Assembly: GCA_003313425.1 (NCBI GenBank)
Contig: NHZP01000009.1
Span: 620,001 to 684,000, forward strand
Direction: 5' to 3'
Source of the DNA: Pseudopyrenochaeta lycopersici
Taxonomy: Eukaryota > Ascomycota > Dothideomycetes > Pleosporales > Pseudopyrenochaetaceae
DNA: 64,000 bases
Shown: one piece after another, positions 42,281 to 56,100 of the stretch
Layout of the letters: each line of letters starts with the position of its first letter
Numbering within the stretch: position 1 is the stretch's first letter
Notes under the pieces: model-generated
The model's input: only the letters and a program-made list of their open reading frames with translations
Database searches by the model: none
What the model was told of the DNA's origin: nothing
Program-made: the position numbers and the translations under genes

Positions 42281-45200
42281 GGTGACTGTATCTGTCACCG
42301 GAGGCTCAGCGTAGAGTAAATGCACGGCGCTGTATTTGTTCTCAGACGAAATTTGTTTATGCTTACCAGCTCGCCCAATGATTTTCGATTATCAAGACCT
42401 CTGCAATGCAGATATTCGGGCGTCGACGTGGACCTAAATTGCTGTTATTGGCGTTGTCGGCTAAGCAACACAGAATAAACATACCTTTGATGTTGGTAGT
42501 TTGTGTGTTTTGAAAGGGGCTTCGAGGCTTCAAGAGTCTATTCTCATTGCTGCGATGAGACTTAGTATGTATAGAGACTGGAAGTGTGGATAGTAAACAG
42601 CATACCTTGAACGTCATGCGGGACGCAAAACTCCTATGCATTCGCTTCAAGCATTCAAAGACGCAGTAGACTTGATAGAGGCGGATTAGACGCTACAATC
42701 ACAGCTCTACCCCATCTTAGCGTTGCAACAGACTGGCGGCTCGCCTTTGGCAGCAGAGCTTTTGTAATGCTTGGAGATGTGGAGGGCAGAGCGGTAAACA
42801 ACATGTGAATCAACTCCTTAAAGCAGCTTGTCGCTGTGATGATCATGCTGAAATTACTGCAGGAAGATGTGATGGAACCATTATTAACGTACCTTGTCGT
42901 TGTCGCTTGAGCATTCAGGTGGGGACAAGAGCGAACAGCCGCATAGACTTGATCTCTGAGAGGGCAGAGAGCGCTAGCGACTCTCAGTTTCTGCTGCAAT
43001 TCTCAAACATGCGCGCAAATATAAGCCCATAAAAGACCTCATACACAGGAAATGATATGTTAAGTCTATGGCAACCACTTTCCCTTCGTGGGTGCAAGCG
43101 GAGAAAGCCGGCGTGAAGCAGGATTGCACTTGGGCGGCGTTTGTAGTAGAGCCCCACAGCAACAGTCATATGACCTTTGTCGTTTATAGACCAAGAAACA
43201 TGCAATGCAATAGACCGTGACGAGCAGCTGAGTGTCGAGGGCGAGGCCAAATGTGGTGCAATGCGCTATGGGAGCACGGTGGCGAGAGGCTGCAAGATAA
43301 TATTCTTTGTGTGCTGGCCCTTCGATTAGGGTTGTGGCAGAAATCTTGCGTCAGGTCACTGCAAACGATGCAAAGCTTTCAACAACTTGATTATGTGTGG
43401 GGCGACTGAAGCTGCTCCGTGGCTCCGGAAGGCTCACAAGGCAACTTGTTGACGAGATTCTCCGCCGCGCGAATGCTCTTGCCTTGGTTTGCGCCCAGCC
43501 TGAGGTAATATTCGAGTCTAAGAAATTGTAAGGGCATTGATAGTCAAGTAAGAGAAACCCCAGGTAAAGCTTGTCAGATGGAAACTGTAAGCGTCCGAGA
43601 GCAATGATGTTCTAAAGATTGGGCCTCTAGCTTTGGATACATATATTGAAGTCCTAGTAACTCTCAATACACACGATGAGGAAATGGAAGTCTGAAGCGC
43701 GGATTGCACTGATATACATTCAATGGCCCGCCCGGGATAGTTATTGTTAAATAGCTAGACGACAAAATGATTACACGGAGATTTTGAGACGATGAGATGG
43801 CGACCGTCTGATATTATGTACCCTGATTGGTCACCTTAGCTGAGGCGATTGATATTTGAGCCTTTGCGTCATTGACCTAGCTTGAGCCGATGTGTGAGAT
43901 CTTGAGGGATTCTTGAAGGCCAATCCAGTATATCCCTTTTGAAACGGCCATTACGCCAGATAGATCTGTTGAGAATCAAATTAATTCAGATAATATATAC
44001 TTGATAGCATCAATCTTGAGTGCTGCTCCCAAATCATAGCAGGATCAGCCATCGTGAAAGACTATAGTCAAAGGCAGCGGAAATAAGACAAGAGATCAAA
44101 AATATGAAGATAATGAGAAAATATGAAGTAAAGTGAGCGGAAGATAAGGCACTGCAAAGCAGAGAAGACGAGCAGGAGATTGCCATGGAGATTCTTTCCT
44201 GGACTGTGTCTCGAAAATAGCTAGTATGTCGTACCAGATAACCTCGGAGGCGTGTAGAATTATCATTCATATTTGGCAATTTTGGTCATTTTTCAAACTT
44301 TGGACTGTATTGGAAAGACAAGAGTGGCTTTTTTATCAATTCACAATTTCGATAAGACGATAACTCTAGGTTCGGATAGTGCACTGGTACTGTTCTCTGA
44401 TCTTGGCCTGCCCGGAAGAGGTCCAAAAATTTGGAGTTGACAAGATTAACCGTAATAATCTACGCTCATTTTCATAAGTGCAACCCAGCCCTATCTAGGT
44501 TGTCCGATTTAGTCTCTTTGTTAGATAGGATTCGTAAAATGTGACCTTGATGATAAGTACCTGTAGCCTTGGATCAAAGAACTTGCACATCAGAATACAG
44601 AACTTAAAAATTGGGGTTCGATTCAGAGTTATCCACTAGAGACGCTGGAACTTTGCTAATATCTCTTGGATGTAGTGAAGGCAGCCTGATTTGAGGGAAT
44701 GCACTGCAACCACGTGTGTAGGTGCATTCAGTAATGATCTTAGACGATGCTCGGAACTTGATAGCGACTAAAACTTGTGGGGAAGGGGAATTATTGTCTC
44801 AGGCTAGTCTATGCGTTTTTATAAGGAGGACTTTGTACGAAAGCAAGTGTCACTTGTATGTTTCATTTGAAGCTATGGGATTTGGATGACTTTGAATCGA
44901 ATATGCGGCGTTGGAGTAGTCCTAGTTGTTGTTTGCTTACAGCCGTGATGAGCTTACCGTCGACCTGTCCATCGAGAAAGTGGCCGTCGTGCGTGTCAAG
45001 TAGTGTAAAGAAAGGATAATATATTGGGTTGTGTTTTTCTGAAGTGCTGGTGTTCTGGTTGGCACCCTTTTGATTGCTAATGTTTGACGATTTTCGAATT
45101 GATGTCGCCCATTCTACGACGCCCTCTAACCGTGGAATAGACGGGAGGTGCAGGGAGCAGCGATGCTGCCCCTCTCATCTCATTGTGCGATCAGCTATGG

Positions 45201-46768
45201 TCCTTATATGCATGGTATTATGCCGTAAAGAGAATTTGCAAAAGAAAAATGGTATCCTGGTCATCGTAGTCCGCTGCAGGTAGGCTATGGACCTCTGAAT
45301 GGTCCAGTTGTGCGGCGGCTGAAAGTTGTGTGAACAAAAAGAAATACGTCCCGGAGTACTGGCTATGCGCACAAAAATAGGCGAGGGCTTTGCAGTGAAC
45401 TCTGCTCGCGGTTGAAATCGGGTTGTGCAGGAGTGAAGCAAGGAGCATAGCGCACAGAGGTGTAAATAAGGTTACGGCGCGCTAAACGGTGCATTCGGCA
45501 CTGTCACCGAAATGGCTCAGGCTCTTGGCGCATTCTGGTCGCTTAATACGGGGCAGCAACAACTCAGCAGATTGGCTTGCATAGTGCAAAAGATTTTGGG
45601 GAAGTGATATGTATTGAAAATGACTCTAAAAAGTCGTTGGAAGCAGCGCAAACCAATGAAACAGAATTTAGAAAGGGCGGGCTTACCTTAATGTGCTAGG
45701 ATGTTTTTATATCTGCGTTTCACTCCAACCTTTAGACCGAGGTAAACACTCTTGTCCTGAGAAAACTGAACCTGGGACGGCCACAATATTGCCCTGCAGA
45801 TTAGTGAGGAGGCTCTTGCTTAATGAGGTAGCGATACAATGACACCTGTCGGATTCTTTGGCTGCGCATGTGAATACGACGTCCGCCCGGATTGCCAAGT
45901 TTTTGAAGCTGAAGGGACGACGAGCAGCGTTTTCAAAACACGGAGCTCTTGTAACTGACTCGGAAATGACTTGGAGCGGATTATCGCCTGGGCAATTCAG
46001 GCAGCGATCAATATTGAAGGTAAGATGTAGCGACTGTAATAAGGATGGCCGTGTTGCATCGAGGCTTATTGAGGGAATCAATTGTTCGGGAGACTGTCTG
46101 TAATTATATGCTAACAGGGATGCAACATACTGCTATCTTGCAACCAAAACCCACAGTCGTCATTGCGGCTTTCCAGCACCGGAAAAATCTCAAGGTTGTT
46201 TATTTGCATGGGAACTTGATGTGCCGTTGAGTTCGCCATTGACATTGTCACTGTCCACAGCATGATGATATCACGCTACCGATTTCGATACTTTTCTCAT
46301 TGTTGGGACCAGGCTTAGATTTATGGACAAGTTTACGATCTTATGTGATATGGTGTTCGCTTTGTGTGGCACATAAAAGCTACCCAATTAATCATTTCGT
46401 TCTTCTTTCCATTGTTTGGCCGAATGCACTAGACTAATAATTAACTAATTTTCCAAGAAGTTCGAGGTAGGCAGAATCAATTGTTAGGCTCTACAGAGTG
46501 ATTTATCCCAATGCCCTATACTATCAGCTACTGCCGAGGGCTATGCAGCATCACACTTCTATTAAACTCAGTAGTTTACAGCGATTGTTACGCCGTTTTA
46601 ATCGTCGCGCTATTTAAAAGGGTGTCGATAAACCGCAGTAGAAACGAAACTGCTCGCCCTGAAGTTTTGTTATAAATGCAATACAGAAGTTTTTGATAGT
46701 TCATGGGATAGATCAATATTACTGTGTATAGCGACCTCTTGCAAGTGCTACCTTATGTCACCTTCATG

Positions 46769-48486
46769 TCATGCCGGCAATGCTACCTCTCCCTGCGTTA
46801 TGACAGTGCGAAGCACGAATGCACATTCGACTTGTTTTCTTTCACACTCATTGGAGTTCAGCCTTAGTCCCCTCCGCCAGATTTCCATCCACGCGAGATT
46901 ATTCAAACTCGATCTTAAAATCAGACCAGATCCTCCTTGCACTATCACTTGGTGGTACAGTATCGCGGCCGTGATTGGTTCCCAAGCGACGCATCGATAA
47001 ACTCGGCTGTTCAATCAGGTAGCCAGGAGCAATGAAATGGCGTGGGAGTGGGATTCGCAGGAAGAGCAAGCCAAACCCATTCGATAGTGGTGACCTCTGC
47101 AACCACATCTCTGCGCGATCGTTGTGGCTCCGTCATGCTCTTTGCTACGTTGTTGGACGACTCTGTTAGATTAGGAACCAATATTGTTGTTAGAACCTTC
47201 AAGGGCGTTGTACCCAGTTGTCGTATTGTCATATATCCATTTAAACGCGACGGTTCGAAGAGATTGGTTTGCGGCTGGGCATCTGCTACCATAACCTGGA
47301 TGTCGGGGACTCGGGATGGTTGAGAATTTAGTTAAACGTGCCTTACTTTGAATCAGGTAAACCAAGCTCGAGCTTCAAGATCAAAGACACAAAATCAATT
47401 TTTTTACCGGATGCTGCTATTGTCGTGTCGTTATTTGCCGCGAAACAGATCGCACATTCGATGATCTCTAGCTCACAGAGGTATCGGATTGGTCTTTCAA
47501 ACTCATCGTCTTTCCGTTGCCTCTCATGTCGAGGTTGTGTCCTTGCAATCCTCAAAAGCAAGTCATGTTTGTTTGGTGGTCGTAAATTGAACTAGCTGGT
47601 TGGCGCTGCCGAATGTGTTGGGGTCCCTAGGAGTCCCCTGTGCCTCCCCGAAATTTCTCAGCCACATTCTCAACCCCCCACTACCAACCTCTCTTACTCC
47701 CCTGCACACCTCGCAGCGCCCGTGCTACTCGACTCCCAAATGGGGACTCACTGTTGCTAGATGGGGTATTCCTCTAGGCCAACTCTACCCCTTGAGAGAC
47801 GGTCGAAACCTGCAGCGAGGATGGCTCTTGCCTCCGACTGAGTCTCTCCGCAACCACCACAACGAGCGTACACAGCGTGATGACAAAGCCCAAAGTACGA
47901 AACAGAAGAAGTGGGTAGACTCATTGGCGATAGTAATTGGCTGAACATGTATGTTCTCACTTGGACGCGGTTTCCCGATACATCTGCTGGCGGCCTGGCT
48001 ACGCCCTATCCTGTCGAGCAAGACTATGCCAAGTAGAACCAGACCTTAAGATATAGCAACCAAAGGCATTCGGCACATGATCTTCCAGTTGTTCTGGATA
48101 TTGGCGGTGCACACTGTGTCGTCGGCAGGCATTGCTTTGGACGCCGATTTCGTCCTAGGGTTCATTTCGGGCAACTGCCAGAGATCGGCAGCGTGACAGA
48201 AACCTCAGTTACATTAAGTATTCGAAGCCACAACCCTTACATTGGGCCTTCCAGCGCTGTCATCGATACTCGAGATGAAGGCTTGAACAATAGTCGCAAA
48301 GGCTGAATCTGGCAGGCGCAAGGTACCCGATTTTCCTGAAGCCACCTCAACACTGCCGGGACCGCTGTCGATTCCCAACATCCCGATCAGAATACATATA
48401 CTGCGTGCAGAGAATGCATTGAGAGTGCTTTTTTGCTCATCTATGCGCTGTCGGCCCCCGGCATATGGGAGCATGCTTGACCCCAT
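46769..48486 (-). pseudogene. Decayed multi-pass membrane protein gene (DUF3176-like)
   Basis: Successive minus-strand fragments in different frames read like a fungal membrane protein of the DUF3176 kind. At 48486-48214 there is TLRLPDSAFATIVQAFISS. At 47292-47011 there is NNVAKSMTEPQR followed by TTIEWVWLALPA, close to the NVAxSMTxxIR...VxWxWLxLP segment that precedes the last membrane span in that family. In the next frame the same DNA continues with AISLLLAT, a stop, then NSRVYRCVAWEPITAAILYH, matching the family's WKSSxLAxLYHG ending. Order and spacing fit one gene, but stops and frame changes break it, and no intron pattern repairs all of them. The family call is from memory of its motifs; the break pattern is seen directly. 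Confidence 0.45.
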
Positions 48487-50157
48487 GCGGAAAGAAACAC
48501 CGCTGAATGGCGGTTGATGATTGGAAAGACTGGCAAGAGCAGGATGTTGGCACTTGGTGATGCCGAAGCAGACTCAGAACAGAGGAAACTCTGCCGTCTT
48601 TATGGGACACATAATTGCTGAGGCAGCTCATTGCTGTTCCACCTCCCCCAGACGGGATGTTGATGTGGATTTTGTGTCATCGAGTTCAGGAACATGTCAT
48701 TTGACAGCGGGATCGGCAGGGAACCTGACATCAGCGTAGATGTGGGGAATCTCGTCGGGAGAAAGAGCAGGAGTCCTAGCGGAAGACTGAACGTCGACTT
48801 GGAGATCTCTACATGCAGCACATTTCTTGGTTTTGTCGACGTTACCGGCTTTGGAGATAATGCAATTGGCACTTGGACGCCTTGACATCTGTATATGCCT
48901 CAAAAGGGCTGCTTCTTGAGGCGACTAAGCTTCAGCCTTATAAAGTCGAATCCACGAGCGAATGGACGTGCTCGATCTGCAAGTCGGAGGGCTGAAACTC
49001 GTCGAACTGCCGGAAAGGACTCCCATGACCGTCATCATAGGATCAGACACTAATCATAGAATGATATTAGCACGTAATCTTGAGAGTGTGCTTTCATTCT
49101 TGCTCCTACCTGGATTTACGATAGTCTGAGGTTGGCAACCATTGAACAAAGATTGAGGCTCGGAGTACCTAGCCGCAGTATCTTGTAGCCATTCTACAAA
49201 ACTTTCGTACAGTGCATGCTTTAGCTCAGGGTCATGACCGCACTGTACGCGGCTACTGGTACTCTAAATTGGCACCTATAAAATCTTGGTGACCATAATT
49301 AGCATTTGTAAGAACGCACAGAAAATTCTCCTAGCCGTCCGAGCTAATTGTTAGATAGCCCAACCAAGACAAGGAACATCCATGGGCGCATTTGTTTCTC
49401 GGTTTTAATGCCGAGCAAATGGTCTCGGCCAATTTCCTGTGGTTCCGGTTCAGTCAGCACAGCGCTCTATTTTCGACACTTCATGTGAAGTTTTGCCAGC
49501 ATTCCACGCGGAGTTACAGATTCGCCCTCCATCGTTGGGCTGAAGACACGACTGGCCTTTGCCTGCATTACATTATGATCCTTCAGTGTACTCGTTTGGG
49601 CGCGCCTCTCCAGCTAACATGTTTTGCCACATCTTATTTCATATGAGGCCATCGATTTTGAGCGTGATCGCCAGTTAGTCCGAGCAATATCGATATTCGC
49701 TAATTGGCGCATGCGTCCGGGACCAGTTGCCTTGTACTGGTCATTCTTCTGTTTGCTTCATACCCTTGGAGCCCAGACATCAAAGGCCACGACGTGACTT
49801 TTCAGAAGCACTTATTGCCAGTTGGATGGCCCTCGCCGCCATCATTTGCTCGCACAGGGCCACCCTTTCCTTATCCCGCATAGTCTGCTCAAGACACAAT
49901 CAAGCCTTTCATTATCGGTTTCTTGAATTGAAGATGATGCTTTCCAGTTCATTGCTTTTTGGACATGATTGAGGGCTCAGGTCGAGCTGTCAGCATTCCC
50001 AACTTGAATACGTCTGCTCATCATCCTGGACACCACCGAGTTCCGCTGCAGCTCTCCTTTGTTCATTCGCCCAACAACTCGCATTTGTTGTGTCGTTCTC
50101 GATTTTGATATAGCTATCGAAGGACCTTGTTCGGAATCGATTGGGTTGGCGTCTCTT

Positions 50158-50172
50158 GTTGTTGTTGTTGTT
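50158..50172 (+). repeat. (GTT)5 microsatellite
   Basis: Five perfect GTT units in non-coding sequence of the gene-poor stretch. Confidence 0.9.
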
Positions 50173-53100
50173 GGACGATTTAGAAAACTAACGGATGCCG
50201 TTAGTGGGATAAATCAGTCTGTTCTACATGGGCATTATCAGTCTCCGCTCCCAGGATTTGGTGTTCAGAGATCTAAGACTCCGGTACTGGATCTGTCTTC
50301 TGGCCAAATATATATATGGGAGAACTCATGTTGTCATCGTGTGGCCTTTCAAACCCGCTATCTTCATTCATTGCGCTTCCGAAGGATCAACATTTGAGTT
50401 TGTTCTGCCGAGCGCTATTCGCGTTTGGGAGCACGGCAATGCCAGGGAGACCGATACAGGGAGCCGCGAATTTCATATCGCTCCATGTGATTGTCACATC
50501 TTTGCTAAGGATTTGATCATACACCTTCGGTATCGTGCAGTCAAGTCTAAGATGCACAACGTTTGTCGTCGCTACGGAAGTGCGTAAGACATTTGACGAC
50601 AGAGTTTCGGGCTTGAACGATTGCTCTGCCTGCGCTTTGACCCATGTCGCAGTTTGTTTCTTCAGGGGCCATGTATACCCGGATCGTGTTGGCGGTCTTT
50701 GCTATACTCGTCGAAGGCCGTGGAACGCGTATGCCGTTCTTCGTTGCGAGCGGCGAGTCTTTATCCATCGATTGTCATCGCTCGGGAGCGGCCAGAACAC
50801 AGCTTCTCAAAGCTACCAATCATTTTCATCCCTCAGCTGAGGCTCTATGCCGATATATTGATGGTAGATGGTACTTTCGAAGCTGTACTTGGCTCGGAGC
50901 TATCGGGCTCGTTGCCGGGATGCTACGTTGTTGTGGATCCTATATTGATGTCAGTGCCTCATGTAGGCTTGCGGCCTCTGTCTTGATCTTGTACCCATAT
51001 CGAACAAACCTATTCACCTTCCGATGTTGATGTCAATATCGTGGTGGGGTGGGTTGGAGATGGTGGCTGCTGTTGTAGGAAACGCAATGGGCACCGAAGC
51101 TCACGCTGTAGACGTGTGAACTTATCCACCGCCAACGCCGTCAGAATGTGCACGAGGCTCAAAGCCGAGCTCACATTAGCAGCACTGAGATGCCTTCTGT
51201 GTAGATGCGGAACTCGGGCGAATGCAGCAATGCAGGAGTTCTAAGCTTGCACCGAGAGCATATCCTGTTGTGAACTGTTGGAGCATGCAGGCAAAGATAA
51301 TGCTACTGCATACAAAAGTATTTCAACTGTGGGAGCAGAAGAATATGCATCATATCGCTCACAAATCTGCACTCTTGGTGCGATCGATCAGCTCAGCCTA
51401 TGGCCGGAAATATCTATCTTGAGCGTGTTATATTCGACTGTCCCGGATAGTCGTAGACCTAGGACTCAAGCCCTCAGGATAGTATACGGGTGAATGCTTG
51501 AAACCAGACGAGTTACATTTGTACTCAATCAAGCGAAGGAGCGTAATAGACTTTGCGGGTCAGCATTTACGTTCAACGAAGACGCACACCTCGAGCTTCA
51601 TGAGCGGTGTAGAAGAAGAGAGATGCCACCAGAAGCACTTGGGAGAGGCAGTAGCCATACCTGTTTTCACGAAGCTAGCATGAAGGAGGAGCCCCACTGA
51701 CGTGCCCGCTTGTGTCACTCACACAGTCGATATTCGCCAGCACCATACAGGATATCCTACACTACGCATCCTAATGGACTATATATATGCTGTTCGTTTA
51801 GAATCTCTCAATGCTCAATGATCCAGATTGGCCAGGTCTGCGGGAGAGCAGGTCTTATTGAACTCTGTTCGCTAATTCGTTTCTGTGTTGTAGAGGGTCT
51901 CAAAGACCCACGATTCGATCCTCCTAGAGACTTGCCTCGGAGAGTACTTTCTTTTTTGCTCCTTTTTGCCCCTTCCGCGAGACCCAACTGCGCTGACACT
52001 TAAGCATCACAGACTCACAAGTGAAGGTGGGAACAATCACATTCTTCCAAGTTCTGTGACCGCAACAATTAAAAGTCTTTTCCTCAGCAAGGGGCTGCTT
52101 TTTATTGTTTATTTCAACGACTCCGTTAAGTAACGTGAACTTGAGCGATTCTAAAACGCCATTATATACGTATTCAGCATCGCCACAGAGGAACATTGCC
52201 GTATTTCACAACCTATCCGGTGCGGCAAGGATATTCTCATGACTTGAAGAGCCGGTATGGCGACCTGCGGAGTTGTCGGAAGTAGATGTATTTACGGGTG
52301 ATCAGTAACCCTCGCGCACACAAAGCATCCATTCCCGCAGTATCACACAAAGTCGCAAGTTGCTGCATCAACTGATGCGAGAGCTTCATATTGTTGGCTG
52401 CTCAGTGGAACCCGAATTCTTAATGTAAGAAACAAGACGTCATATGCGTCGCTACATCGACGGCAAAGTGCGCCGCCTTTAGATGGCTTCAGGAGTAGCA
52501 ACATCTACTGCATCCTATGTCGCTCTCATGGATAGCTCAGCAATATACGAACTACCACAATGGCCGCGGGAGTAGTCCTGACTTCACGCATGACGCCAGA
52601 GACCATCCCCACCCTTTGCGCTTCACCTCCACGAACTCCCACAGGAAAAACACTTGTCCTACATGCCGTTAGTTATTATTGACTATATAATAACTATTAT
52701 TTCCCATTACGAATGCCTAGTACCCGTAAGGGGAACGGAAGGAAACCGGCTGGCACCCGGCGTACGCCCAATCGAACAACGCTGACATTAGTCTTGCAGG
52801 GTCACAAGTTCGAATCTCAGTCGACACAAAGCGCTCCACGGAGTATTCGAAGAGCTTGCTCTTCCGGCTACCAAGTAGTCGTCAAATTTTTTGCTCCTTT
52901 ATTTGCAACTCAAGCCTGCTAGCGCTCAAGGCCTTGGAAAGCGATAGCAGAGATCAGGGTTGGCTGGGGGAGCGTTCGAACTAAGTTTATTTACCAGAGC
53001 GAAATAACTGGTAGTGCTGTTTTTGCAACATTGCACACATTGGTGTGAGCGTATCGCCGAAGGTGAGAGACCGAACACAGTCCGCACCTATCTCGAGACA

Positions 53101-56100
53101 GCCTTCAAGGTAGACCCTCGCATATATGGGTCTACTTATGGTGGTCTCACCATGGAGCTAGAACCTGCTTGCGCTCGAGAAATTAAGGGGAAGACTGTCA
53201 ACTTCATTCAACCTGCTTCTTGACGTGCTTGGTTGCCTGGCTCTGCAGCGGCGTTATCTTAAATCACCAACTTGACAAGTTCTAAGAACTACCCAACCTT
53301 CTGGATTCGAAGAATGTAGTAGGATATGGCACCGCACGCATTTGCGGTGGTGCGCTTTAGTCGGCAAACATGCATATGCCTATAGTATTCCTGGGCTGAT
53401 CCTGGACTCATTCAATAATTCCACAGAAATCTCGACTGATAACATCACAGATACGACTAAAAGTCATGATTAGCGGCAAGAAATCTCTCCAGGAACGTTT
53501 TTATTTTGCTGTAATTTCCCAGTTGCCCTCCCATAAAACATCCTGGAAGATATTCACTTTCACAGAAACTATACAAATCATACGGGCGGCGGGTAGGCAG
53601 ATACCCTGCGCGTCAGGTAGGCACGGCAAGGCTATTCTTTCAAAGTACAGAGGGCATCTACACAAGGTCTTAAAATTATTATTCTTCCTCGTCCCAGTCT
53701 TCGCCATTCATCCTCAAATCACAGCAGATCATATTGCCGCACAATAAGCTCCATGTGGGCTCGCTCTGCTCCTCTGGCAGGTTGTGCCTAAGGTTTAAAG
53801 TAAGAGCTCCACCGCTTCGCAGACTAGAGCGTCAGCGGAAGGATTCCAGTCAAACATGTATGGCAGCCGTATGCCTGCGCTCAATTTATTCCTCTCGCAT
53901 TTAGTCAGCTCCTGGTCTTAGGCTATACCGGTCAAATGGGGCGTCGCCACTTGAGTGTAAGTGACGTGGTCATATTCCAGATCTCGCAACTGAAATAATG
54001 CAGCTGTACTTGCTCCAGAAGGGTGTAGCTTTTATTTATCCATGGTAAGAACGGATTGTGTATCGCCAGCTCCTCTGCGCTCAGTAGCTACCCTCCATGG
54101 ATCTTCTCCTTGTATATACAGGCGGTCGTGAGCCGCAGCCCCTCTCGCAGGGAGGACTACGTCCGAAGCGTGTGCAACTTCCGTCGAGTCCATCGGTTGG
54201 CTGTCTCAGCTTTATCATCTACTCTTCGCTCCGTTAATACAATCACAATACATGGGGTCGGCGGCGCGGCCTCTAAAGCTCACTTGCCTCTGCCTCATAC
54301 ATCTCGTCAAAACCCTCTCGAATTCCCTCGTTATAGCGACGGTCATGACCCTGAACAAACGCTCTATTGTTCAAGCAAGAGATTGGTATTACTAGTCGTT
54401 GTATCGCTGCGGTGTGCGACAGGCCGTCGTGTGCCCGAATCCCTCGACTCGGAAGCTATCTAACACTTCTTCCCGAGAAATGTCCTTGTAGCTCAGAAAC
54501 GCTAGTGGTATCCTGTCTTAAAATATCTTCGCAAGCTTTGAGATATGTTTTATGCTGAGAGATGGTGTTTGCTTTGTGTACAGCTGAATCGCGTCGCCTC
54601 CTCCATGACGCATAGATGATTGTGGGCTGCAACTCGGGTTAGCATCATGCTATAGGCAATTTTGGCATCTGGAAAACTTACTGAATTCTTCAAAGAATAA
54701 TGACTTGGAAGTTTTCTTATCTCAATGGGGACGCTGAGATGGTATGGTTGCGTTGTGTGTTGGATTAAGAAGCTCGAGCTGTGATCAAATGACAAAGCCG
54801 CGAAAGTTTTCACAAAGTCTGAACATCACGCATAACAAGAGCAAGTGCACAACACTGATCATATTCAAGCTTTCAAGAGATTAGGCACAGGATCTTAAGA
54901 ACTCTTGGGACTATTTATCAAATGTCGGGCACTGGATCATTCGGTCGGCGTCCACAATCCTACAATTTATCCGCGAAGCTTAGACAGAACCAAAATGCGC
55001 TCTTAGGCCGATCAATACCACTGCATCATATATTCAACAACAATATGCTATGATGTAACCCTTTCCCAGAAACTGCGCGACTGTACAGACACGATGTCCG
55101 ACAGTGGCGATTGTGTAGATTCGTCGATTGCAGACCTGCTTTCAATCGCTTGCTGCAACTTTGATGACCTATATTTGGCATTTCCGCCTTCATATTACCA
55201 GTGATAGGCAGATTCAGAAGCACTGACTCTTGTTGGGCGGCTAGAAAATTTCTCGTTTGTTGAAATCGTCCTTTACTCTCTCTCGTTCAGGCGCTTCTAC
55301 TGCATTTGACGACGTTCTTTTGCCTATGCCCCTTCCTGTTAACATCACTTCTTCCGTAATCTCTTTATTACGTCTGCCTCGCTCCTGCAATGTCTCCCTG
55401 CGCCCCTTCTGCGCTCCTCGGCCAGGATATAGCCACACTTTCGTCTATCACTTTCGTTGCCATTGAGGAACGTGCCGCTATTCTTCCTTTCTGCTTTGCT
55501 GAGGTCATAATCTATTGAGGGGCAAAATGAGATCCAGGATCTTGCGTCCGACCATAACTATGAGAGTACGCCAACCAGGGGATTCCTGTGAGGTGGCTGA
55601 AGGGAATGAATAGGTGCTGTACCAGCATCAGCACATTAAATTGAGCCCTCATGAGACGAATGTATTCGCTTTTGACATAACAAACACATGCTCGAATTTA
55701 GAGCTTTGAAGAGCCAGGAGCGTGATCCTTGCTGCCCGTTCTACAGCATTAGCTTTTGGCCAGTCTATTCCCAGTTTCTTTCAAAGCGCAACGAGTGCAG
55801 ATTTATACTACAGCTCGGTTGTCAACTTTGAATATGATCTGGTGAGGTGGTGAATGTTAGACATCTCTGCTGACCGCTTTTCTATACACGACTCGAAGAC
55901 TGGTGTAAGTGGCTAGCACTGTGATTGTTCATGGCGGAAACACCTTTGTGACTGTGATGGTGTTCTTACCGGTATGTCCATTGTAGAGAGTTATGGGATC
56001 ATGATGTGACTTCCGTCATTGTACTTCGATAAAATTAACATGAAAGAGCGGTGCTCGTGGTGTAGCAAAAGAATAAATGATTCACGTCTCGATCCATCGA

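Noticed and set aside
49392..51700. Series of plus-strand ORFs of 60-128 codons that could be a decayed gene or transposon
   Set aside because: I could not recognize any family motif or consistent order; left as part of the gene-poor stretch.
52800..52826. tRNA-like B-box (AGTTCGAATC) suggesting a tRNA or SINE
   Set aside because: The flanking bases do not form a T-stem, and no complementary acceptor stem or anticodon arm lies upstream.
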